In this document: in pieces, positions 19,114 to 28,567 of the stretch
How the letters are laid out: the number at the start of each line of letters is the position of its first letter
Numbering within the stretch: position 1 is the stretch's first letter
Assembly: GCF_030362795.1 (NCBI RefSeq)
Contig: NZ_JAUCBM010000005.1
Coordinates: 62,001 to 126,000, forward strand
Source of the DNA: Pseudochrobactrum kiredjianiae
Lineage (GTDB): Bacteria > Pseudomonadota > Alphaproteobacteria > Rhizobiales > Rhizobiaceae
DNA length: 64,000 nt
Direction: 5' to 3'
Notes under the pieces: generated by a model
What the model saw: only the letters and a program-made list of their open reading frames with translations
Database searches by the model: none
What the model was told of the DNA's origin: nothing
Made by a program: the position numbers and the translations under genes

Positions 19114-19946
19114 GCAGTGATCAGGATGAAATAGACCAGAGCTCTGCACCATTGCTTGAGCATCTGATTGAGCTGCGCCGTCGCCTGATCTGGTCGATCG
19201 TGGCCTTTTTTCTTGCCTTTGTATTGTGTTTTGCTTTCGCTAAACATCTCTTCAATATGCTGGTTCTGCCTTATCAATGGGCGCTGGACTGGGCAGGAAT
19301 GGATCGCAGCAAAGCCGCATTGATCTACACCGCACCGCAGGAGTTCTTTTTCACGCAGGTGAAAGTGGCGATGTTTGGCGGTTTGGTTCTTGCCTTTCCG
19401 ATGATCGCTGCGCAGATTTACAAGTTTGTGGCGCCTGGTCTTTATAAGCATGAACGCATGGCGTTTTTGCCGTTTCTGATTGCTTCACCATTGCTGTTTT
19501 TGCTGGGTGGCGCTCTGGTTTATTTCTTCTTCACGCCGATGGTGATGTGGTTCTTCCTCGCCATGCAGCAATCCGGTGTCGATGGTGAAGTGCAGATTTC
19601 ACTGTTGCCGAAGGTTTCGGAATATCTCAGCCTGATTATGACGCTGATCTTCGCTTTTGGTCTGGTTTTCCAGTTGCCGGTCATCACATCGCTGATGGCA
19701 AAGGTCGGGCTGGTAACAGCGCAGGGGCTGCGGGATAAACGCAAATATGCGATTGTGATTGCCTTTGTTGTGGCAGCCGTACTGACGCCGCCTGATCCGG
19801 CGAGCCAGATCGGTCTTGCTATACCGGCGATCCTGCTCTACGAAATTTCGATCTGGCTGGCACAGATGATTGAGAAAAAACGTACACAGGCGGAAATTCT
19901 CAACAGTCTTACGCCGGAAGATGACAGTGAGCAGAAATCCTCCTGA
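19110..19946 (+). CDS. tatC: Sec-independent translocase subunit TatC
   Basis: TatC is the polytopic inner-membrane receptor for twin-arginine signals. The 278-residue protein has six predicted membrane helices, the N-terminal LLEHLIELRRRLIWS, the EFFFTQVKVAMFGG loop and the conserved FAFGLVFQLPV helix. It starts at GTG with a four-base overlap with tatB. The amidohydrolase at 36.5 kb is one likely substrate in this window. Confidence 0.95.
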   Translation: MSSDQDEIDQSSAPLLEHLIELRRRLIWSIVAFFLAFVLCFAFAKHLFNMLVLPYQWALDWAGMDRSKAALIYTAPQEFFFTQVKVAMFGGLVLAFPMIAAQIYKFVAPGLYKHERMAFLPFLIASPLLFLLGGALVYFFFTPMVMWFFLAMQQSGVDGEVQISLLPKVSEYLSLIMTLIFAFGLVFQLPVITSLMAKVGLVTAQGLRDKRKYAIVIAFVVAAVLTPPDPASQIGLAIPAILLYEISIWLAQMIEKKRTQAEILNSLTPEDDSEQKSS

Positions 19947-19968
19947 TTTTGATTATATAATCAGAGAC

Positions 19969-20073
19969 TAGAGCGCCGTGTGCCAGACTTGGCACACAAA
20001 GGTCGCTCTAACACTTTAAAATTAGAGCATAATTTTTCTTTAAACTGATTCAAGTTTAAGGAATTATGCTCTA
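19969..20073 (-). repeat. 105-bp two-hairpin repeat, copy 1
   Basis: This element is bounded by TA and made of two palindromic modules. The module called H2 here (19969-20010) has TAGAGCG/CGCTCTA ends and an inner GTGTGCC/GGCACAC stem. H1 (20022-20073) has TAGAGCATAA/TTATGCTCTA ends and an inner TTAAACT/AGTTTAA stem. They are joined by ACACTTTAAAAT. Orientation is called minus because H1 to H2 reads on the minus strand. It lies between tatC and serS and runs into the tat terminator. Confidence 0.9.
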
Positions 20074-20097
20074 AAGGCAGCATAAGTGCTGCCTTTT
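20073..20097 (+). terminator. Terminator after tatC
   Basis: AAAGGCAGCA and TGCTGCCTTT form a 10-bp stem with a 4-nt loop, followed by a short T run. It abuts repeat copy 1. Confidence 0.75.
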
Positions 20098-20205
20098 CAC
20101 GCATCACGCTGCGCGTAAATTTTATCGTGGCTGTGATATAAGATGGTGTCGTAATCGCGAATTGTGATTGCGGTGAATTGAAACCTATAAATAACGGTAC
20201 TTCCA

Positions 20206-21486
20206 ATGCTGGACATTAAATGGATACGCGAAAACCCTGAAGCTCTTGATGCTGCCCTTAATAAGCGCGGAGCCTCTGCTGTGTCCTCCGATGTGTTGGC
20301 GCTGGATGAAGCCCGCCGTCAGCATATTGCGAAGGTGCAGGAAGCGCAGGAGCGTCGCAACGCCGCGTCGAAAGAAATCGGCAAGGCGATGGCTGAAAAA
20401 GATATGGCGACTGCTGAGCGCATTAAAGCAGAAGTTGCCGAGCTGAAAACCTTTCTCATGGAAGCTGAAGAAGAAGAACGTCGTCTCGACAAAGCGCTGA
20501 ATGATGTTCTCTCAGGTCTGCCGAATGTGCCTTATGACAGCGTTCCTGTTGGCAAAGACGAGAATGATAATGTCGAAACACGCCGTGTCGGCAATATCCG
20601 TAATTACGGTTTTGCGCCAAAAGAACATTTTGAACTGGGCGAAGCGCTCGGTCTGATGGATTTTGAACGGGCAACACGCATGTCCGGTTCGCGCTTCACC
20701 GTGCTGAAAGGCGGGCTGGCACGTCTGGAACGTGCGCTTGGCCAATTCATGCTTGATTTGCACACCACGGAACATGGTTATTCTGAAACTATGGTGCCGC
20801 TGATGGTGCGCGATGATGCGGTTTATGGCACCGGTCAGTTGCCGAAATTCTCGGAAGACCTGTTCCGCACAACGGATGGCCGCTGGCTGATCCCGACCGC
20901 AGAGGTGCCGCTCACCAACCTCGTGAATGGTGAGATCGTGGATGCGGCTGAACTGCCGATGCGTGTGACTGCTCTGACACCTTGCTTCCGCTCGGAAGCC
21001 GGTTCTGCCGGTCGTGATACACGCGGTATGCTGCGCCAGCACCAGTTCTGGAAAGTGGAAATGGTGTCGGTTACCGATGCTGAAACCTCGGAAGCCGAGC
21101 TGGAACGTATGACCGGTTGTGCTGAAGAAGTTCTGAAGCGTCTTGGTCTGCCATTCCGCACCGTTACACTTTGCACCGGTGATATGGGCTTTGGCGCACA
21201 GAAAACCTACGATATTGAAGTATGGTTGCCGGGGCAGAATACCTTCCGTGAAATCTCCAGCTGCTCGGTCTGTGGTGATTTTCAGGGACGCCGCATGAAT
21301 ACGCGCTACCGCGCTGCCGGTGAAAAATCGACCCGTTTTGTGCATACACTCAACGGTTCCGGTGTTGCTGTTGGCCGTGCGCTGATTGCAGTGATGGAAA
21401 ACTATCAGGAAGAAGATGGCAGCATCAGCATTCCTGAGGTTCTGGTGCCTTATATGGGCGGCATGACCCGTATTGAAAAAGCCTGA
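20206..21486 (+). CDS. serS: Seryl-tRNA synthetase
   Basis: This class II synthetase charges tRNA-Ser (and tRNA-Sec where present). The 426-residue protein has an N-terminal coiled-coil arm (about 30-105), motif 2 with [20 protein letters not shown], and motif 3 as [17 protein letters not shown]. It has normal length and a clear terminator at 21508. Palindromic repeats in opposite orientation lie on both sides of it. In Brucella the next gene is surE; here it is absent and pcm follows. Confidence 0.96.
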   Translation: MLDIKWIRENPEALDAALNKRGASAVSSDVLALDEARRQHIAKVQEAQERRNAASKEIGKAMAEKDMATAERIKAEVAELKTFLMEAEEEERRLDKALNDVLSGLPNVPYDSVPVGKDENDNVETRRVGNIRNYGFAPKEHFELGEALGLMDFERATRMSGSRFTVLKGGLARLERALGQFMLDLHTTEHGYSETMVPLMVRDDAVYGTGQLPKFSEDLFRTTDGRWLIPTAEVPLTNLVNGEIVDAAELPMRVTALTPCFRSEAGSAGRDTRGMLRQHQFWKVEMVSVTDAETSEAELERMTGCAEEVLKRLGLPFRTVTLCTGDMGFGAQKTYDIEVWLPGQNTFREISSCSVCGDFQGRRMNTRYRAAGEKSTRFVHTLNGSGVAVGRALIAVMENYQEEDGSISIPEVLVPYMGGMTRIEKA

Positions 21487-21507
21487 TATTCAGGTCTGAA
21501 ATAAGAA

Positions 21508-21539
21508 AATGCCGGAGGCTCAAATCTCCGGCATTTTTT
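21508..21539 (+). terminator. Terminator after serS
   Basis: AATGCCGGAG pairs with CTCCGGCATT across an 8-nt loop and is followed by a T run. Confidence 0.9.
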
Positions 21540-21588
21540 ATTGCTGCAAATTATCTCTGAATTTACAATTTTGAACGATGATGCCGTT

Positions 21589-21693
21589 TAGAGCATAATT
21601 CCTTAAACTTGGATCAGTTTAAGGTAAAATTATGCTCTAATTTTAAAGTGTTAGAGCGACCTTTGTGTGCCAAGTCTGGCACACGACGCTCTA
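21589..21693 (+). repeat. 105-bp two-hairpin repeat, copy 2
   Basis: This is the same element as copy 1 in the opposite orientation: H1 at 21589-21640, the linker TTTTAAAGTG, then H2 at about 21652-21693. The full length is again 105 bp from TA to TA. It sits between serS and pcm, ending about 30 bp before the pcm start. Confidence 0.9.
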
Positions 21694-21724
21694 ATGATGG
21701 AAATTGCGGGTCAGAGCTAGAGGC

Positions 21725-22402
21725 ATGAATATTCATATGCAGGCAAATACGGGTAAATATCGCATGAGTGGCAAAGAAGGCTTTGCTTCTTTTGTGTTGC
21801 GTATGCGCAGCCGTGGTCTGCATGATCCGCGTTTGTTTGCGGCAATTGAAGCCACGCCACGCCATCACTTTATCAATTCAGCCTATCAGGATTTTGCCTA
21901 TAGCAACCGTGTATTACCTTTGCCTTGCGGCGAATCAATTGAAGGGCTGGACGATCAGGCACGCTTTCTTTCTGCGCTTTCGATTGAGCCGGGGCATCGG
22001 GTGTTGGAAATTGGCACGGGTTCCGGTTTTACTGCCAGTGTCATGGCGCGGCTTGCAGCGCGTGTGACAACGATTGAGCGTTATAAGACGCTGGCAGAGG
22101 CTGCGCGTAACCAGTTTCAGGCGCATCAGATTGAAAATATCGTTTGTAAACATGCAGATGGCCGTCATGGTGTTGCCGGTGGCCCTTATGACCGGATTAT
22201 TGTCTGGCTTGCTTCTGATGCGTTGCCACGACAGTACCTTGACCTGTTGGCGACACATGGGGTGCTTATTGCACCGGTCGGGCAGGGCGATGGCCAGCAG
22301 GTTATGTGCCGCATGGCTAAAGTCGGCAGCCGTTTTGAGCGGGAAGATTTGATGACAGTGCGTTATCAGCCGTTCATTGAAGGCTCTGCCGCATTTCTCT
22401 GA
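21725..22402 (+). CDS. pcm: Protein-L-isoaspartate O-methyltransferase
   Basis: The enzyme methylates isoaspartyl residues in aged proteins using S-adenosylmethionine. The product has EATPRHHFINSAYQDFAYSN near the N terminus, PLPCGESI, the SAM motif VLEIGTGSGFTASVMA, and LATHGVLIAPVGQGDGQQ towards the C terminus. Starts at 21725, 21737 and 21764 are all possible because none has an ideal ribosome binding site; the frame upstream is limited by repeat copy 2. The usual partner surE is not next to it. Confidence 0.85.
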   Translation: MNIHMQANTGKYRMSGKEGFASFVLRMRSRGLHDPRLFAAIEATPRHHFINSAYQDFAYSNRVLPLPCGESIEGLDDQARFLSALSIEPGHRVLEIGTGSGFTASVMARLAARVTTIERYKTLAEAARNQFQAHQIENIVCKHADGRHGVAGGPYDRIIVWLASDALPRQYLDLLATHGVLIAPVGQGDGQQVMCRMAKVGSRFEREDLMTVRYQPFIEGSAAFL

Positions 22403-22408
22403 ATTTAT

Positions 22409-22513
22409 TAGAGCGCCGTGTGCCATACCTGGCACACAAAGGCCGCTCTAACACTTTAAAATTAGAGCATAATTTTACCTTAAACTGATTCAAGTTTAAG
22501 GGATTATGCTCAA
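22409..22513 (-). repeat. 105-bp two-hairpin repeat, copy 3
   Basis: H2 (22409-22450, inner stem GTGTGCC/GGCACAC) is followed by ACACTTTAAAAT and H1 (22462-22513), whose last TA has decayed to CA. It begins six bases after the pcm stop. The rest of the 322-bp gap to the next gene is AT-rich and probably holds that gene's promoter. Confidence 0.88.
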
Positions 22514-22724
22514 AGTTATTTTTAGCGAAAACATTGTCGTGCCATGATTTCAGTGGCGAATGAGACTTTTATCGTGCGACGCAATGCATGAAATATGTCT
22601 GATTTAGCGGATATGGTATCTGTTTCGTGAATCTTTTAATTTTTTTACGGCAATCTTAACCAGCGAGTAACATTAACGCGCTTTAATAAGTCTACTTAGA
22701 ATTTCGGGTATGGACGGGTTGAAT

Positions 22725-24140
22725 ATGCGTAAAACTGTTTTGCATCATACGTCCGAGCGTCTTCTGCGCCATAGCGCGGTCATCCTGCTTGCAGGTTTGG
22801 TTGCTGGCTGTAGCGGAGATATGACACGCTTTACGGACGGCCTTACGACTGGATCGACGAATAATCAACGCGCGGTTATGCAGTCACAGAATCAGTCTTA
22901 TCAGCAGAATAACAATGCGGGTAATTATCCGGTTGCTCCTGCCACGCAGCGTATTGCCTCGGGCAATGTGCAGCGTAATGATTTGCCGCCGGTAGGAGCT
23001 GCTGCTCCGATGGCTGCGGCACAGAGCAATGTGCAAAACACGGTTCAGTCCGTGCGTGATCAGGCATCCCAGCAGGTTGCTATGGCTGGCGGCAATATGA
23101 CCAATGCGGTTACTGCTTCTGCCAGCAGCGCTATGGTGCAGCCGGGTGAAACGCTTTATGGCGTGGCACGTCGTTTGAATGTGTCGCCGAATGAACTGAT
23201 GGCTGCCAATAATATCACTGATCCGAATATGCTTCGCGCAGGACAGTCTTTGACAGTTCCGGGTGTGAAAGCTGCTGGTGGTGCATTGGTGGCTGCGGCA
23301 ACGAATGGCGGTACACAGACCCTCGGACAGCTGAAATCAAACGGCACACAGGCCGTTGCTGATGCCAAACTGGCTGCAACCAATAAAGTGAATAATGCTG
23401 TTGCTTCTGCGACCGGTGGTTACACCGTACAGAGCGGCGATACGCTCCATGCGATTGCCCAGCGCAATGGCGTGACAGCTGCAGCTCTCAAGCAGGCCAA
23501 TGGTATGTCTGACGGTACCATTCGCGTCGGCCAGTCACTGGTTATTCCTGTTTCTGCTCCGGCTGCGGCAACGCAGGTTGCTGCTGTGGCGAAGCCGGTA
23601 CAGGCTGCCGTTGATACGACTGTTAAAACCGCATCGACACCTCCGGCTGCTGCCAAACAGGTGCCGGATGGCAGCGTGAAGCCTTATACACCGCCGCAGG
23701 CGAGCAATAAGGTGATCGAAGAAGCCGAGCAGGATGTTGCTATGGCACCATCCGCAACCGGCATTTCGCAGATGCGCTGGCCGGTGCGCGGTAAGGTTCT
23801 GACTAGCTTTGGTCAGCGTGACGGCGGTGTGGTGAATGATGGTATCGACATTATGGTACCGGAAGGCACAGCGGTTAAAGCAGCTGAAAACGGCGTGGTT
23901 ATCTATGCCGGTGATGGTCTGAAGGAATTTGGTCAGACAGTTCTGGTGCGTCATGAAAACGGTCTGGTTACGGTCTATGGCCATAACAGCAAGATCAATG
24001 TTGCACGCGGTCAGAAAGTCCGTCGCGGCGAAGAAATTGCCCGCTCAGGTATGAGTGGTAATGCCAAGTCGCCGAAGCTGCATTTCGAAGTGCGTAAGAA
24101 TTCAACGCCGGTTAATCCGTCGAAATATCTGGAAACCTGA
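22725..24140 (+). CDS. LysM/M23 lipoprotein, NlpD/DipM-like amidase activator
   Basis: This is a predicted lipoprotein (lipobox LVAGC about residues 25-29) of 471 residues, with two LysM peptidoglycan-binding domains (MVQPGETLYGVARRLNVSP at about 138; YTVQSGDTLHAIAQRNGVT at about 233) and a C-terminal LytM/peptidase M23 domain (from about 350). The metal-site residues are degenerate: the HxxxD motif reads NDGID (N371, D375) and the HxH motif reads KLH (K451). It is therefore probably not a peptidase but an activator of amidases, like NlpD and EnvC. AmiC, a candidate client, is encoded at 57.9 kb. An ATG at 22710 is an alternative start. Confidence 0.87.
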   Translation: MRKTVLHHTSERLLRHSAVILLAGLVAGCSGDMTRFTDGLTTGSTNNQRAVMQSQNQSYQQNNNAGNYPVAPATQRIASGNVQRNDLPPVGAAAPMAAAQSNVQNTVQSVRDQASQQVAMAGGNMTNAVTASASSAMVQPGETLYGVARRLNVSPNELMAANNITDPNMLRAGQSLTVPGVKAAGGALVAAATNGGTQTLGQLKSNGTQAVADAKLAATNKVNNAVASATGGYTVQSGDTLHAIAQRNGVTAAALKQANGMSDGTIRVGQSLVIPVSAPAAATQVAAVAKPVQAAVDTTVKTASTPPAAAKQVPDGSVKPYTPPQASNKVIEEAEQDVAMAPSATGISQMRWPVRGKVLTSFGQRDGGVVNDGIDIMVPEGTAVKAAENGVVIYAGDGLKEFGQTVLVRHENGLVTVYGHNSKINVARGQKVRRGEEIARSGMSGNAKSPKLHFEVRKNSTPVNPSKYLET

Positions 24141-24167
24141 TTTTCAGAGCATATTACAAGTTAGTAA

Positions 24168-24199
24168 AAAGCCCGCTGTATGATGCAGCGGGTTTTTTT
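24168..24199 (+). terminator. Terminator after the LysM/M23 gene
   Basis: AAGCCCGCTG and CAGCGGGTTT flank a short loop, followed by seven Ts. Confidence 0.88.
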
Positions 24200-24202
24200 G
24201 TT

Positions 24203-24246
24203 CTAGAGCGTGTTGCGTTTAATTGTACCTACTGCGCTCGCTCTAG
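24203..24246. repeat. Short inverted repeat ending CTAGAGCG/CGCTCTAG
   Basis: An 8-bp perfect inverted terminal repeat encloses an unrelated interior (TGTTGCGTTTAATTG...). It shares the TAGAGCG end with the two-hairpin family and lies about 60 bp from a solo H2 module. Confidence 0.55.
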
Positions 24247-24307
24247 ATTCTTTTAATTGTCGCATGTTCGCGAACGTTAAATGAATCCATTTAACTGCGA
24301 CATGCTT

Positions 24308-24349
24308 TAGAGCGCCGTGTGCCAGACTTGGCACACAAAGGTCGCTCTA
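24308..24349 (-). repeat. Solo H2 module of the two-hairpin repeat
   Basis: These 42 bp match H2 of copy 1 apart from context (inner stem GTGTGCC/GGCACAC). No H1 module is attached. It lies just past the stop of the minus-strand ATPase gene. Confidence 0.85.
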
Positions 24350-24360
24350 ATATTTAAAAA

Positions 24361-25227
24361 CTACGCTTTGAGAGAAATGCCGAGCCTGCCTGCCAGATCC
24401 TGCACATATTGCCAGGCAACACGGCCTGAACGATTGCCGCGTGTGGTTGACCACTCCAGTGCTTCAGCATGAAGTTTTTCAATGGGATAGTTGAAGCCGT
24501 AATGCGCGGCATAGCCGTCAACCATCGCCAGATAATCGCTCTGATTGCATTTATGGAAGCCAAGCCAAAGACCAAAACGATCGGAAAGTGAGACTTTTTC
24601 TTCTGTTGCTTCAGACGGATTAATGGCGCTTGAGCGTTCATTATCAATCATGTCGCGTGGCATCAGATGGCGGCGGTTGGATGTCGCGTAAAAGATCACA
24701 TTTTCCGGACGGCCTTCAACGCCGCCTTCAAGCGCTGCTTTGAGCGATTTGTAGGATGTGTCGTCATGGTCGAAGGACAGATCATCGCAGAAAAGAATGA
24801 AGCGATAGTCACTGTCTTTGATGAGGTTCATCAGAGCTGGCAGACTGTCAATATCCTCGCGGTGAATTTCAACCAGTTTCAGCGGTTTTGCTGTGGTTTT
24901 ATTGACGGATGACTGGGCAGCTTTGACCAATGATGATTTGCCCATACCACGTGCGCCCCAGAGCAGCACATTATTGGCAGGCAGACCACGGGCAAAACGC
25001 TCGGTATTATCAACCAGTTGATCGCGGACATGATCCACGCCATGAATAAGGCCGAGATCAATGCGGTTGACCTTATGCACCGGCGACAGCTCTAAACGGG
25101 ATGGATCCCAGACAAAAGTGTCCGCACTCTCAGCTTGCAGCGGCTTTGGTGTTGGTGGCGCCATACGCTCCAAAACAGCCAGCAGCTGGTCCAGTTTTGC
25201 GCTCAGTATTTGCTCAGTCGTGTTCAT
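24361..25227 (-). CDS. DUF815 family P-loop ATPase
   Basis: This is an AAA-type ATPase of 288 residues, function not established. It shows Walker A as LWGARGMGKSSLV, Walker B as FILFCDDLSF, a sensor-1-like YATSNRRHL, and an arginine-rich SDRFGLWLGFHKC. I use ATG 25227 (MNTTEQIL), since homologues start near there; the frame stays open to 25293. It is convergent with the LysM/M23 gene and divergent from yajC. Confidence 0.82.
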   Translation of the reverse strand: MNTTEQILSAKLDQLLAVLERMAPPTPKPLQAESADTFVWDPSRLELSPVHKVNRIDLGLIHGVDHVRDQLVDNTERFARGLPANNVLLWGARGMGKSSLVKAAQSSVNKTTAKPLKLVEIHREDIDSLPALMNLIKDSDYRFILFCDDLSFDHDDTSYKSLKAALEGGVEGRPENVIFYATSNRRHLMPRDMIDNERSSAINPSEATEEKVSLSDRFGLWLGFHKCNQSDYLAMVDGYAAHYGFNYPIEKLHAEALEWSTTRGNRSGRVAWQYVQDLAGRLGISLKA

Positions 25228-25646
25228 TTTTATGCCTGTATTTTCTATCCGGAGCATTCTTGTATTCTGTCGGATGAGGGCGGCAGGATGCAAGAATGCT
25301 CGGATATGTTCCCAAAAATGTTTGTCCGTTACGGATGATGCAACTGTAGCAAGATTATTTTCTTTGAATAGTACCCACGGGTACGGTTGCGAAAAAATAT
25401 CTTATTTTGCTCGTGAATATTGGCCGTCGCGAAAAAAATGCTGGCCGGACTGGTAAAGTGGGTCGGGAATTTGCATCTATGGTTGCATAACGGCGTATAA
25501 CCGTTGTAATGCGCAGTGAATAAATTTGATGTCTGCCGCTGAAATACGGGGCTTTGACTACATAATTCCCTAACCCGACACCGGTTTAAGGAATTCTGCA
25601 GTCGAGAAACATCAGACAGTTTTCAGTTTGACGAGGAGTCACTTTC
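25228..25646. other. Divergent intergenic region upstream of yajC
   Basis: This 419-bp AT-rich region must contain the yajC and DUF815 promoters. It holds one solo H1 repeat module (listed) and a small hairpin, AACGG/CCGTT, near 25491-25507. No gene is supported. Confidence 0.5.
25557..25602. repeat. Solo H1 module of the two-hairpin repeat
   Basis: CATAATTCC at 25561 and GGTTTAAGGAATT near 25583 align with H1 of copy 1 at roughly 30 of 39 positions, and the outer GACT/AGTC ends pair. No H2 follows, so the module occurs alone here. Confidence 0.6.
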
Positions 25647-25991
25647 ATGTTTGTTACCCCTGCTTATGCTCAGACCGCCGGCGGCGGTGCTTTCGGCCCT
25701 GATATGCTGATGAGCATTCTGCCTTTCATTCTTATTTTTGTTGTTATGTATTTCCTGATTATCCGCCCGCAGCGGACTCAGATGAAAAAACGCGGCGAAA
25801 TGCTCACAAATATCCGCCGCAACGATACAATCGTTACCGGTGGCGGCATTCTCGCTAAAGTGACTAAAGTGATTGATGATAACGAACTGGAAGCAGAAAT
25901 TGCTGATGGCGTTAAGATCCGCGTACTGCGTTCGACAATCGGTGATGTTCGCACCCGTGGCGAACCGGTTGCTGACAACAAAAACAAGTAA
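25647..25991 (+). CDS. yajC: Preprotein translocase subunit YajC
   Basis: YajC is a small inner-membrane partner of SecDF. The 114-residue protein has an N-terminal Ala/Gly-rich stretch, one membrane helix (MSILPFILIFVVMYFLI), then RPQRTQMKKRGEML and the conserved NDTIVTGGGILAKVTKV. GAGGAG lies upstream of the ATG. A strong terminator follows, so secDF must also have its own promoter. Confidence 0.95.
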   Translation: MFVTPAYAQTAGGGAFGPDMLMSILPFILIFVVMYFLIIRPQRTQMKKRGEMLTNIRRNDTIVTGGGILAKVTKVIDDNELEAEIADGVKIRVLRSTIGDVRTRGEPVADNKNK

Positions 25992-26011
25992 GCACACTTG
26001 CTGATTTGATT

Positions 26012-26041
26012 AAAAAGCGCGGTTCATCCGCGCTTTTTTTA
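26012..26041 (+). terminator. Terminator after yajC
   Basis: AAAAGCGCGG pairs with CCGCGCTTTT and is followed by further Ts. Confidence 0.9.
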
Positions 26042-26279
26042 TTTTAAAATACAAAAGCTTTGTGCTGCAAGGCAACATTATCATTTTAAAATTTACCGCA
26101 TAAGCCCACGTACCTGCTGAGATTCTTACGAATCACGTATAAGGTTAACCAAAGAGGTGGTGTGGGCAGGATTTTCCGTGTTTTATTCGACGGTGTTCTC
26201 ATTACATTGCTGTAATTTCTGATCCTGTTTGTTGCGCACCTCATGCGAAACAGCATAAATTTTGACGGATGGATTGCCG

Positions 26280-28529
26280 ATGCTCTATTTCCCGCGCTGG
26301 AAATCGGTTCTGATCTGGCTGGTCGTGCTGGCCGGTTTTATCTTTGCTTTGCCGAATTTCTTCTCCGCACAGCAATTATCCAGCTTGCCTGCCGGTTTCC
26401 CAAAAGGACAGATCATCACTGGTCTTGATCTGACAGGTGGTACGCGTGTGGTGCTGGCATCACCGAAAGTGACTGCTGAAAATCTGGATAAGACGGCTGC
26501 GGTTATGTCTGACCGTCTGACTGAGCTTGGCTACGATAATGCCCGCATTACTGTGCAGAATAAAAATCAGATTCGCGCTGAAGTGCCGGACGTTTATGAC
26601 GCGCAGCTGATCAAAGATCTGCTGAGCCTGACAGGCGAGATCAATTTCCGTCAGGCAAAAGAAATCACGACACCTGACCCGCTGGCTGAAGGGCTGGTGC
26701 CGCAGGATTCAGAAATCATCTATTCTTTTGATGAACCGCCGGTCGGTTACATCGTCAAAAAAGCACCTATTTTGACCGGCACCGATATTGCCGATGCTGA
26801 AGTGGGCGTGAACAGTAATCAGGATTCGGTGATTACGATTTCACTGACTGAAGCAGCAACGAAGAAACTGGCTGATTTCAGCGGTAAGAATGCCGGTGCT
26901 GTTATGGCGGTGGTGATTGATAATCAGATCGTTTCGGCACCACGTATTCGTGAAGCTATTACATCGGGCAATTTGCAGATTACCGGTGATTTTGATCTGG
27001 AAACGCTGAGCAATCTTGGTGTGGTTCTCCGCTCCGGCCCTCTGGCCGCACCGGTTGAAGTGCTGGAAGAACGTAGCATTGCCTCGGCTCTTGGTCAGAA
27101 CTATGCAAGCTATGGTCTGATTACTGCACTGAGCGCGCTGATCGTTGTCGCGTTGTTTATGGTGCTGTCTTATGGCCTGCTTGGTGTAATTTCGGTGATT
27201 GCGCTTGGCGTTAATGTGATGCTGGTTGTGGCTGTGGTGTCTTTCTTCGGTGTGGCTGTGGGGCTTGCCACCATTGCCGGTCTGGTGCTGACCATCGGTA
27301 TGGCTGTTGACAGTAACATCCTGCTGTTTGAAAAAATCCGCGAAGATCGCCGCAATGGTTATTCCGTTGTGCAGGCGATTGAATCCGGCTTTTCCCGCGC
27401 CCGTGCCTGCGTGATCGATGCGAATTTGACCACATTGATTGCAGCTTTGGTACTGCTGATGTTCGGTAGCGGCCCGCTGCATGAATTTGCGATCATCGTG
27501 ACAATCGGTGTTGTGACGACTTTGTTCACGACGTACACTTTCTCGCGTTTGCTGATTTCGCTTTGGGTGCGTCAGTCCAAGCCGACAACCATTCCTGCGC
27601 GTCTGCTCAAGCTGGTGCCGACCAACACCAAAATCAGCTTTATGAAGCTGAGCGGTATTACCGGTGCAATTTCGGCGGTGGCTTGTGTTACTGCCCTTGG
27701 TTTGTATTTCACGCTGGGACTGAATTACGGTATCGATTTCGATGGTGGTTCTTCCGTTGAGTTGCAGTCCCGTGAGGGTGCCGTTGATCTGGAAGATATC
27801 AGTCAGCGTCTGTCCGAACTGAATATTGCTAATGCACGCGTTGTGCAGGGTAAGAATGAAAATCTGGCTGAATTGCAGATTGGCACGCAGGATTCCGGTG
27901 ATGATGCCGAGCAGACTGTTGTGGTGAAGCTGCGTGATGAGTTCGAGCAGGATTATGAGTTCCGCCGTGTTGAAGTGGTTGGGCCGACTATATCCGAACA
28001 CCTGTCCCGCATCGGTAATGCAGCGCTTGGCCTGTCGCTGATCGGTGTTTTTGCCTATCTCTGGATGCGTTTCCGCTGGCAGTTTGCTGTCGGTGCGGTT
28101 CTGGCGACTGTGCATGATATTATCATCATGATCGGCGTTTTTGCCCTGTTCCGTCTGGAATATAATTTGTGGAGCCTCGCGGCGCTGCTGACAGTGCTTG
28201 GCTATTCGCTGAATGATACGGTGGTGGTCTATGACCGTGTGCGCGATAATCTGCGCCGCTATCCGCAAATGCGCGTGAGCATGCTGGTGGATGCAGCAAT
28301 CAACCAGACGCTGTCACGTACAATCCTGACATCGCTGGTGACCGTTTTGGCACTGATTCCGCTATATATTTTCGGTGGCGCAGATATCGGCTCTTTCGCC
28401 ATTATGATGGCGCTGGGGATTATTATCGCGACCTATTCATCGGTCTATATTGCGGGGCCGTTGTTGTGGTTGCTGGGTATTCGTCCGTCTGACGTGATTG
28501 AGCCTGCAGAAACCAAAACGGTTGGCTGA
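26280..28529 (+). CDS. secDF: Fused protein-export protein SecD-SecF
   Basis: SecD and SecF use the proton gradient to pull exported proteins through SecYEG; here they are one polypeptide of 749 residues, a fusion seen in Brucella and other Rhizobiales. The SecD half has ITGLDLTGGTRVVL in its first periplasmic region and the membrane motif GMAVDSNILLFEKIREDRR. The SecF half begins near 455 with LNYGIDFDGGSSVEL and has LGYSLNDTVVVYDRVRDNLR. Twelve membrane helices are expected. ATG 26280 is preceded by GGATGGA; an in-frame TTG at 26262 is less likely. Confidence 0.95.
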   Translation: MLYFPRWKSVLIWLVVLAGFIFALPNFFSAQQLSSLPAGFPKGQIITGLDLTGGTRVVLASPKVTAENLDKTAAVMSDRLTELGYDNARITVQNKNQIRAEVPDVYDAQLIKDLLSLTGEINFRQAKEITTPDPLAEGLVPQDSEIIYSFDEPPVGYIVKKAPILTGTDIADAEVGVNSNQDSVITISLTEAATKKLADFSGKNAGAVMAVVIDNQIVSAPRIREAITSGNLQITGDFDLETLSNLGVVLRSGPLAAPVEVLEERSIASALGQNYASYGLITALSALIVVALFMVLSYGLLGVISVIALGVNVMLVVAVVSFFGVAVGLATIAGLVLTIGMAVDSNILLFEKIREDRRNGYSVVQAIESGFSRARACVIDANLTTLIAALVLLMFGSGPLHEFAIIVTIGVVTTLFTTYTFSRLLISLWVRQSKPTTIPARLLKLVPTNTKISFMKLSGITGAISAVACVTALGLYFTLGLNYGIDFDGGSSVELQSREGAVDLEDISQRLSELNIANARVVQGKNENLAELQIGTQDSGDDAEQTVVVKLRDEFEQDYEFRRVEVVGPTISEHLSRIGNAALGLSLIGVFAYLWMRFRWQFAVGAVLATVHDIIIMIGVFALFRLEYNLWSLAALLTVLGYSLNDTVVVYDRVRDNLRRYPQMRVSMLVDAAINQTLSRTILTSLVTVLALIPLYIFGGADIGSFAIMMALGIIIATYSSVYIAGPLLWLLGIRPSDVIEPAETKTVG

Positions 28530-28567
28530 GAAGTAAGCCATAAATAACAATAAGTTTTGTCTGTAGC

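Noticed and set aside
21487-21700. Remnant of a surE pseudogene
   Set aside because: I found no recognisable piece of SurE in any frame; only a terminator and the repeat fill the space.
26262-26279. TTG start for secDF
   Set aside because: The ATG at 26280 has GGATGGA at good spacing and fits the expected N terminus.
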